17,524 nt of DNA from JAKACU01 sp021821185. GTDB lineage: Bacteria; Bacillota; Bacilli; Alicyclobacillales; SLC66. The translations under genes were made by a program, and so were the position numbers. The stretch lies in the NCBI GenBank assembly GCA_027343965.1, contig DAHWJX010000069.1, forward strand, positions 1 to 17,524, read 5' to 3'. Each line of letters begins with the position of its first letter. The first letter of the stretch is position 1. Of this stretch, positions 13,259-17,524 are shown piece after piece. The notes below the pieces were generated by a model, which was not told the origin of the DNA, made no database searches, and worked only from the letters and a program-made list of their open reading frames with translations.

Positions 13259-13504
13259 TCAGCTCCTGTGTTCAGGTTCGACATGGTCTACGAATTGATT
13301 GATATTACCAATCGCCCTATCCCACACTTTACGTTCAATCTCCACGTCTATGTGGTAGTTTGGAATCATTGTGAGCGTTAGTTCCGACAACTCCTGCGCT
13401 CCCACTTTGATTTGAACAGAATGCACATACCCGAGTTTCTCGCCGTCCACTTCGATCCACGATTCGTTACCCGTTACACCAACATGCAGTTTGACATCTT
13501 TCAT
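13259..13504 (-). CDS. Hypothetical small beta-rich protein
   Basis: An 81-residue protein starting MKDVKLHVGVTGNESWIEVD. Strands alternate as KLHVGVTG, SWIEVDGEKLGYVHSVQIKVG and LSELTLTMIPNYHIDVEIE, followed by a C-terminal helix (VWDRAIGNINQFVDHVEPE). The pattern of a short beta sheet carrying a [V/I]-x-[V/I]-D-G-x-x-[L/V] turn is common in small phage proteins, but no function is known to me. The ATG overlaps the stop of the preceding gene by four bases, with GAGGG upstream. Four bases separate its stop from the next start, and the next gene's ribosome site lies inside its last codons. Confidence 0.75.
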   Translation of the reverse strand: MKDVKLHVGVTGNESWIEVDGEKLGYVHSVQIKVGAQELSELTLTMIPNYHIDVEIERKVWDRAIGNINQFVDHVEPEHRS

Positions 13505-13785
13505 CCCTCATTCTCCCTTTCAAGTCGCAGATATTTGACTTCCCTTTCATCAGGATGATAGTCAACGGTTTGTTCATACATTTGGCAAGGATGCTCTTCG
13601 CTAGGTTCGTAAGATCCGATGCGTCGAACCGTAAACAATGCGCCTTTGTTCATTTTCGGGCCTGTTATATCCAGTATTTCAAATACGCCATCGTCATGTT
13701 CGGAGATGATCCTGCAAGTTGGAGCGTCTTCTATACGAGCTTTGAACTCGCCAAGTGGAGATAAGATATTGTCTGATATCGTCAT
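13501..13785 (-). CDS. Hypothetical small protein
   Basis: A 94-residue acidic protein starting MTISDNILSPLGEF. Predicted content is mostly strands (CRIISEHDDGVFEILDITGP, ALFTVRRIGSYEP), followed by a charged C-terminus (HPDEREVKYLRLERENEG). The ATG at 13785 has AAGGTGA nine bases upstream, and its stop overlaps the ATG of the next gene by four bases (ATGA). I do not recognise it. It belongs to the nine-gene set between large terminase and portal and is co-transcribed with its neighbours. Confidence 0.75.
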   Translation of the reverse strand: MTISDNILSPLGEFKARIEDAPTCRIISEHDDGVFEILDITGPKMNKGALFTVRRIGSYEPSEEHPCQMYEQTVDYHPDEREVKYLRLERENEG

Positions 13786-13790
13786 CTACT

Positions 13791-14060
13791 TCACCTTCGT
13801 TTTCTTTTCTTAGGTAATTGCATTAAATCGATGCTTTCTACAGTTATCTCATCAATTCCACCATGCGTAAAAGAACCACCGAATGAAAATATCCTTGAAA
13901 CCTCAAATTCCGACACGCACCAGTCTGGAACATCCGACGTAAATGTTCCGGACGGATCGAATTTGCAGAATCCAACAACCTCTTCATTTATTTTTAATGG
14001 CACTGATTCAGGTATGTGTATTCCGGCGTTCTTCACATCAATTTTTCCTGTGATTTTCAT
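13791..14060 (-). CDS. Hypothetical small beta-rich protein
   Basis: An 89-residue protein with no recognised family. It begins MKITGKIDVKNAGIHIPESV and reads as alternating strands and turns, with GFCKFDPSGTF and PDWCVSEFEVSRIFSFGGSF in the middle; its C-terminus is strongly basic (LPKKRKRR), which could bind nucleic acid or an acidic partner such as the scaffold. The ATG abuts the previous TAG, so translation is probably coupled, with GGTGG about a dozen bases upstream. The two Cys residues (about 32 and 48) are too far from others to suggest a metal site. Confidence 0.75.
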   Translation of the reverse strand: MKITGKIDVKNAGIHIPESVPLKINEEVVGFCKFDPSGTFTSDVPDWCVSEFEVSRIFSFGGSFTHGGIDEITVESIDLMQLPKKRKRR

Positions 14061-14249
14061 CTATTCCACATCCACCTTCGCTTTCGTCCGTTCTTCGACG
14101 TACCGCAACTCTCCGTTGTGATAAGTCAAAATGACTTCCCCATACTGAGGTGGTTCGATCAATATCTTTCCTGCCCTTATTTTGCGCAGGTGATCTTCTT
14201 CTGGCGTGAATGCGTGTAATTTTTTATCTTCGCTTGAAACTGTAGTCAT
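14061..14249 (-). CDS. DUF2292/YezD-like small protein
   Basis: A 62-residue protein. The region from about residue 22 onward (IRAGKILIEPPQYGEVILTY followed by HNGELRYVEERTKAKV) matches the shape of DUF2292/YezD: a short helix, then G-x-V-x-I strand, an x-x-G turn (HNGEL), and a final basic strand. In Bacillota these proteins are small and of unknown function. The start is ATG at 14249, nine bases after GGGAGG; the in-frame GTG at 14258 lies directly against that site and is too close. The stop TAG is immediately followed by the ATG of the next gene. Family match is from memory of the motif and is moderate. Confidence 0.7.
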   Translation of the reverse strand: MTTVSSEDKKLHAFTPEEDHLRKIRAGKILIEPPQYGEVILTYHNGELRYVEERTKAKVDVE

Positions 14250-14286
14250 TTCGTTCACGCCTCCCGAGTCTTTGCATGCTTCATGT

Positions 14287-14703
14287 TCAGTCTTTGATCA
14301 CAGGAACGGTTCGTGGTACATAACCAAAGATGTCTTTCGTTTTTATTTTAGAACCATCACTCAGCATCCGCTCGTTCTCTTGATGCTGAATGCTATAAGT
14401 TCTTACAAAACGGCATCGCGAAAATTTTTTGATTAAGTCTTGAGCGGCTAAATTCTGTTTAGTGGCTTCGCTTGTATCCTGACTCTTAACCGCATTAGAC
14501 GTTTCTGTAGACTTGAGCAAATCGACATACTTCACACGATTCCATGGCACGAAAACCACCTTCGAATCCTTATCCTTTGCGCCATCCCGCGGACTCACGA
14601 CAATACCTAACTCATCCGCTGTGAGCAGCGTCCTGTTTTCCATACCGTTGCCATCCACTGTCCATACGGTGACTTTGTTTCCAATGTGATTAACTAGATT
14701 CAT
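14287..14703 (-). CDS. Small protein with possible Sm-like N-terminus
   Basis: A 138-residue protein starting at the ATG at 14703, which has AAAGGGTGG just upstream; an upstream in-frame TTG at 14727 lacks a comparable site. The N-terminal 55 or so residues read as alternating beta strands (LVNHIGNKVTVWTVDG, RTLLTADELGIVVS, KVVFVPWNRVKYVDL), a pattern that recalls Sm/Hfq-like barrels, but this is only a fold guess. A Ser/Thr/Gln-rich linker follows, then a basic region (LIKKFSRCRFVRTYSI) and a hydrophobic C-terminus VPRTVPVIKD. It is the first of nine small genes between the large terminase and the portal. No family is recognised with confidence. Confidence 0.75.
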   Translation of the reverse strand: MNLVNHIGNKVTVWTVDGNGMENRTLLTADELGIVVSPRDGAKDKDSKVVFVPWNRVKYVDLLKSTETSNAVKSQDTSEATKQNLAAQDLIKKFSRCRFVRTYSIQHQENERMLSDGSKIKTKDIFGYVPRTVPVIKD

Positions 14704-14733
14704 ATGTGCCACCCTTTCTTCATTCAATCCATT

Positions 14734-16245
14734 TTACACGCGATAGTTTTCTAGGCTATTGGGCGACTCTTGCCAACCATGAGTTTCGCAATAATAGTTT
14801 GATAATCCGCGCTGCATGGTGTACTGAGCGCCACAATGAGGGCAAGTGGGACGTTTAGACCTCCGTTGCTTTTTGACTGGCGCAGAAGGCAACATGTGCC
14901 CTTTTTCAACCGCCACTTGCACAGGAGCAGGAATGGTTTGCGCCACATCGGAACCAACAAGCGCTTGTACAGGTGTAATCACGGGCGCTGACGACTTGTC
15001 TTGAGGGTGAATGAGCATGCTATCTCTCCTTCGTTGCACGTGTTCAACGCTGTACCTCAAACTATCTAAAATGTGGTTATACTCATCGATCGGCTTGTTG
15101 ACAAGGTTACCGTCTTTTGTGTCCCAGACATAGTCACCTAGTTCCATGATCGTGTTGACGCACTTCGGATGCACGAAGATTTTGTATTGTTGCAGATACT
15201 GGATTCCGTTCAGCACACTATCTTTGCCCTTGTCGGCAGGTCGGATGCGTCGTATGCCTAATCTACGCAATTCGTCGATACTTTTTGGCTCGGCACTATC
15301 CGCTGTGATTCTCTCTTTTTCCACGCCCTTATACTTGAGCATGTCCGCAATTTGCGTATTCAGCATGGCGCGCTGATAATGTTCATCGAAAATGTACAAC
15401 TCTCGCGTTGCAGGAATAACGATCGACGCAACATAGGCGGTCGGATCGGTAGAGTAGCCGAAATCCAAGCCATAGCATGCTTCTGCCGATTCTTGTTGCG
15501 CGATCTCTTGCCAGTCAAACTCGCGCTCTTCCCAGTCCGTGAACACAGCGCCCTCCGCGATACCCCAATCGCCTAACCCCTCAATGCGATAACGGCGTGG
15601 GCTGCGTTCCTTCATCCACTCGAAAAGCGCCTTGTCGTCTTCGCCCAGGAATTCATTGCACATGTAATTGGTCGTCACGGACAGCACATTCGGATCTTCC
15701 ACGTCGAAGAAACGCTTTTTTATCCAGATTTTTTCATTCCATGGATTGAAACTCAGAGTGAAGATTTTAGGCAAGTCGCCCGTGTCACCACGAATGGACA
15801 TGTCCAACTTATTGAAATCCTCTTCATTGTTGATCTGATAGGCTTCCTCGATCCACACCCAGCATAGATAACCCTTTTCGACCGTGATTGACGTAATCGC
15901 CATCGGATCGTCAAGGCCTCGAAATAAGATTTTTTGACCTGTAGGCTTGTACACAATTTCGAGCGGGCTTAACTTTGCCTGCCACAGATGAGCCACGCCC
16001 AGCCGATTGATGGCCCATTTCAGCTGCGCATAGGTGCTATCCTTGTGTGCGTTGTAGGTTTTGCGCACGACGAGCGTGTTCGCATCTGGATACTTCATCA
16101 TGTTGTAGACGTGCCACAAGGCAGCTGTAGTCGATTTTTTAGATGCTCGTCCACCCTTAACGACACGATAGCGGCCTTTAAACCGCCAGAAGTCCGTATA
16201 TCCAGAACCCACGATTGAGCTTAAGGTGACGCGCCGTGAACTCAA
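14734..16245 (-). CDS. terL: Terminase large subunit with C-terminal zinc-ribbon-like tail
   Basis: This 503-residue motor and nuclease cuts and pumps phage DNA into the procapsid. Visible ATPase elements are the Walker A loop KGGRASKKSTT (residues 30-40), Walker B CWVWIEEA (128-135, acidic pair 133-134), and coupling motif LSFNPWN (164-170). The RNase H-like nuclease follows, with likely metal ligands D261 (YGLDFGY), D316 (TADSAEP) and D394 (HILDSLRY). The family is Terminase_3/PBSX-like. After about residue 405 comes a Pro/Ala-rich linker and then C468-x2-C471...C486-x2-H489, resembling a zinc ribbon that most relatives lack. The Walker loop has Lys at 36 where Gly or Ser is usual. The start is TTG at 16245, overlapping the previous stop; no better in-frame start with a ribosome site exists. 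Confidence 0.93.
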   Translation of the reverse strand: MSSRRVTLSSIVGSGYTDFWRFKGRYRVVKGGRASKKSTTAALWHVYNMMKYPDANTLVVRKTYNAHKDSTYAQLKWAINRLGVAHLWQAKLSPLEIVYKPTGQKILFRGLDDPMAITSITVEKGYLCWVWIEEAYQINNEEDFNKLDMSIRGDTGDLPKIFTLSFNPWNEKIWIKKRFFDVEDPNVLSVTTNYMCNEFLGEDDKALFEWMKERSPRRYRIEGLGDWGIAEGAVFTDWEEREFDWQEIAQQESAEACYGLDFGYSTDPTAYVASIVIPATRELYIFDEHYQRAMLNTQIADMLKYKGVEKERITADSAEPKSIDELRRLGIRRIRPADKGKDSVLNGIQYLQQYKIFVHPKCVNTIMELGDYVWDTKDGNLVNKPIDEYNHILDSLRYSVEHVQRRRDSMLIHPQDKSSAPVITPVQALVGSDVAQTIPAPVQVAVEKGHMLPSAPVKKQRRSKRPTCPHCGAQYTMQRGLSNYYCETHGWQESPNSLENYRV

Positions 16246-16736
16246 GGCGCATCATCGCCCTCGATCTCCTCATCATTTACGAATGATTTCTTTAGAGCAT
16301 CGTCCGGCTTTCTTCCGCGAAGGGCATACTGTGGGTTGATAAGGAGCGCCGTTTTTTTGCCTCCGGTCATGAGGTATCCAAGCACGCGTTTGGCGACTAG
16401 GGATTGGACGATTTTAATTCTGTTTGGTTTGGATATACCTACAATGGCATCGATTTGAACCATTTTCAGCGGCTTCCCTTGTTCTTCGATCTCGCCGTCT
16501 CCGCAAACAATATTCGTTTCCCATTCCAGATAAGGGAGTAGTGAGAAGAGAAATCCGCGTTCGTCTAGCGATAACTTTTCATAGACTCTGCGCTGTTCCC
16601 GCGCCGTTCGAACCCGAACATGTTTTATATTGCGTCTGCTGTGAGAAGGATCAAATGAAACAACCACCTCATTTTCACGACGATATATGGTTTGCTCGAT
16701 CAAAACCTCTCCTGTATCCGCATCAATCGGTTTCAT
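16242..16736 (-). CDS. Winged-helix DNA-binding protein, RepL-like
   Basis: A 164-residue cytoplasmic protein. The stretch ERGFLFSLLPYLEWETNIV (about residues 59-77 from this start) followed by MVQIDAIVGISKPNRIKIVQSL and GYLMTG...TALLINPQYALRG reads like a winged helix with a beta-hairpin wing ending in the INP...RG signature found in Firmicute plasmid RepL/Rep proteins and related phage regulators. The C-terminus is acidic. Start choice: AGGAGG at 16751-16746 is only 3 bases from the ATG at 16742 but 9 bases from the ATG at 16736, so I use the latter. Its TGA overlaps the TTG start of the large terminase (TTGA), giving translational coupling. The tandem palindromes upstream are candidate operators. 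A replication initiator is less likely here than a late regulator or packaging cofactor. Confidence 0.75.
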   Translation of the reverse strand: MKPIDADTGEVLIEQTIYRRENEVVVSFDPSHSRRNIKHVRVRTAREQRRVYEKLSLDERGFLFSLLPYLEWETNIVCGDGEIEEQGKPLKMVQIDAIVGISKPNRIKIVQSLVAKRVLGYLMTGGKKTALLINPQYALRGRKPDDALKKSFVNDEEIEGDDAP

Positions 16737-16742
16737 ATCCAT

Positions 16743-16893
16743 AAACCTCCTAAAATTGTGAACGCGAAAAAGGTAAACGGCATTTACCTTTTGGGTTAAA
16801 AAAGGTAAACGGTATTTACCTTTAAAATTCTCGTTTTTTCCTTACGCCACAAGGCTTCACAGCACTTTTTGCTCCGCCGTTTATATTAAATAT
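16743..16893 (-). other. Intergenic leader between terS and the winged-helix gene
   Basis: This gap of about 150 bases is one of the longest in the window. It holds the two palindromes described separately and, next to the downstream gene, an AGGAGG ribosome site at 16751-16746. The stretch 16825-16893 is AT-rich on both sides of a GC-richer core. I see no convincing -35/-10 pair: a TTGTGG hexamer followed 17 bases later by AATTTT is a poor match. The terS frame stays open for about 23 codons after its stop (to TAA near 16824), but without a start or ribosome site I do not call it. Confidence 0.5.
16768..16823. promoter_or_regulatory. Two tandem near-identical palindromes (operator pair or tandem terminators)
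   Basis: Two inverted repeats lie side by side. The right-hand copy (16801-16823) has 9-base arms AAAGGTAAA/TTTACCTTT. The left-hand copy (16768-16792) has 10-base arms. The shared 23 bases differ at one central position only (C at 16781, T at 16813). Centres are 32 bases apart, about three helical turns, so a dimeric protein would sit on one face of the DNA twice. Both precede the winged-helix gene, which makes autoregulation attractive. On the minus strand each palindrome also runs into a T tract (six T after 16801-16823, five after the other), so they may instead act as weak terminators after terS. The sequence alone does not decide between these. Confidence 0.6.
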
Positions 16894-17397
16894 CTAATCT
16901 GGTGGCGAATCGGTCGTTAAATCGTCAATAAAAGTAACGGTGACCTCATTTTTCGACTCAATCCTGTCCGTAAACATGCCTAAATGGCGCCCCAACATCT
17001 CCAAAGCCCGCATCCTGTCTGATGTTTTGACTTTTTTCGTCCATCCGCTCTCGGTTGTACTCTCCGAAATCTCCGCGAGTGTCGTGCCGTCTACCTCATC
17101 GCTCGGTCTAATCGAAATATTTTTATCATTCCACGTCACAACGCTTTTGATATCTAAAAATGCAATCTTAGCCAATTGATTCACAACCATGTCTTGCGTA
17201 ACTTCCGTTCTCTCTTCTCTTCTTTTCATCTCAGCTTGAATTTCTTGGTTAATCCTAGTTTTCCCAAGCAACTCCGGCCCGATCTTCCCCGCGTTTTTAA
17301 CACTATATCCAGCCCTAATAGCCGCTTGTGTGGCATTCAGATCAACGAGATATTCCTTAACAAACATTTTCTGCATGTTAGTCATAGACTTGTTCAT
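16894..17397 (-). CDS. terS: Terminase small subunit (Terminase_2 type)
   Basis: This 167-residue protein recognises phage DNA and presents it to the large terminase for cutting and packaging. The N-terminal part is the classic helix-turn-helix of the Terminase_2 family: a MQKMFVKEYL helix, then LNATQAAIRAGYS and a following helix with KIGPELLGKTRI (about residues 8-50). A charged helical linker follows (EMKRREERTEVTQDMV), then the oligomerisation region, which contains MRALEMLGRHLGMF near residues 128-141. Length is normal for the family. The ATG at 17397 has AGGTGGTGA seven bases upstream. The stop is followed by about 150 bases without a strong gene before the next start, unusual in this tight operon. 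Confidence is high from motif and position. Confidence 0.93.
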   Translation of the reverse strand: MNKSMTNMQKMFVKEYLVDLNATQAAIRAGYSVKNAGKIGPELLGKTRINQEIQAEMKRREERTEVTQDMVVNQLAKIAFLDIKSVVTWNDKNISIRPSDEVDGTTLAEISESTTESGWTKKVKTSDRMRALEMLGRHLGMFTDRIESKNEVTVTFIDDLTTDSPPD

Positions 17398-17411
17398 CTC
17401 AATGTCACCAC

Positions 17412-17524
17412 CTAACGAAACACTTGTAAGACATGGACAGTCTTAGCTTGTCCATTCACATCTTCTACACGACGCGAGAGTTCACAGGGATACGTCGTGC
17501 GCATCCATTCCTGCGCCTGTTCGA
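17412..17524 (-). CDS. 3' end of an unidentified upstream gene (partial)
   Basis: An open frame enters from the right edge and runs 36 codons to a TAG stop at 17414-17412, ending in ...TVHVLQVFR. The start lies outside the window. The stop is 14 bases before the small terminase start, and the terminase ribosome site (AGGTGGTGA) overlaps the stop, so the two genes are probably in one operon. The visible stretch begins EQAQEWMRTTYPCEL and shows no recognisable domain, signal peptide or membrane segment. I do not recognise the family. Its position just before the small terminase would suit a late regulator or another phage gene, but that is only context. Confidence 0.6.
   Translation of the reverse strand, partial: EQAQEWMRTTYPCELSRRVEDVNGQAKTVHVLQVFR

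Noticed and set aside
16824..16893. Read-through extension of the small terminase frame past its TAG
   Set aside because: The in-frame continuation (about 23 codons) ends in the palindrome region, and the protein has a natural end before the TAG; no recoding signal is seen.
1..17524. tRNA genes, CRISPR arrays, insertion sequences and attachment sites
   Set aside because: I found no cloverleaf-like sequence, no regularly spaced repeats, no transposase motif and no flanking direct repeats in either strand.

Overview
The window is one continuous block of the late (packaging and head-morphogenesis) region of a tailed bacteriophage or prophage. Every convincing gene lies on the minus strand, so it reads from the right edge to the left: an unknown gene's 3' end, small terminase, a winged-helix DNA-binding protein, large terminase, nine small genes, portal, SPP1 gp7-type minor head protein, a RyR-like/ParB-like fusion, a 74-residue protein, an 843-residue SNF2-type helicase, an 86-residue protein, an HK97-type (S78) prohead protease, an acidic scaffold-like protein, an HK97-fold major capsid protein with an Ig/FN3-like insertion, and four small or beta-rich head proteins, the last cut by the left edge. 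No integrase, lysis, tail, tRNA or bacterial gene is visible, so phage and prophage cannot be told apart here.

The host is probably a spore-forming Bacillota. The signs are strong AGGAGG-type ribosome sites, frequent TTG and GTG starts, moderate GC content, a SpoVS-like gene and a DUF2292/YezD-like gene. The genus cannot be named from the sequence alone; an Alicyclobacillus- or Paenibacillus-like host is only a guess.

Region by region (window coordinates): 17524-14734 is the packaging module, with the winged-helix gene inserted between the two terminase subunits and preceded by two near-identical palindromes. 14703-12154 is an insert of nine small, tightly coupled genes between the large terminase and the portal, where many phages have no gap; it includes LSm-like (tentative), DUF2292-like, SpoVS-like and coiled-coil proteins. 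12124-8301 holds the portal, minor head and ParB-like genes. 8278-5473 is the helicase and a small partner. 5409-1616 is the protease, scaffold and capsid cassette. 1600-1 holds probable decoration or head-completion proteins.

The genes fit a procapsid pathway in which portal, scaffold, protease, minor proteins and capsid protein assemble, the protease trims them, and the terminase fills the shell. Two features stand out. The helicase sits inside the head cassette and may be packaged. A recurring Lys-[Ser/Ala]-[Leu/Val/Ile] motif, identical over six residues in the capsid and scaffold proteins and often placed at domain edges, may be the maturation-protease cleavage site. Three hairpin-plus-T-tract structures cut the operon at 12925-12977, 5440-5471 and 3171-3193 without an obvious promoter after them, which suggests that read-through or antitermination sets gene dosage.
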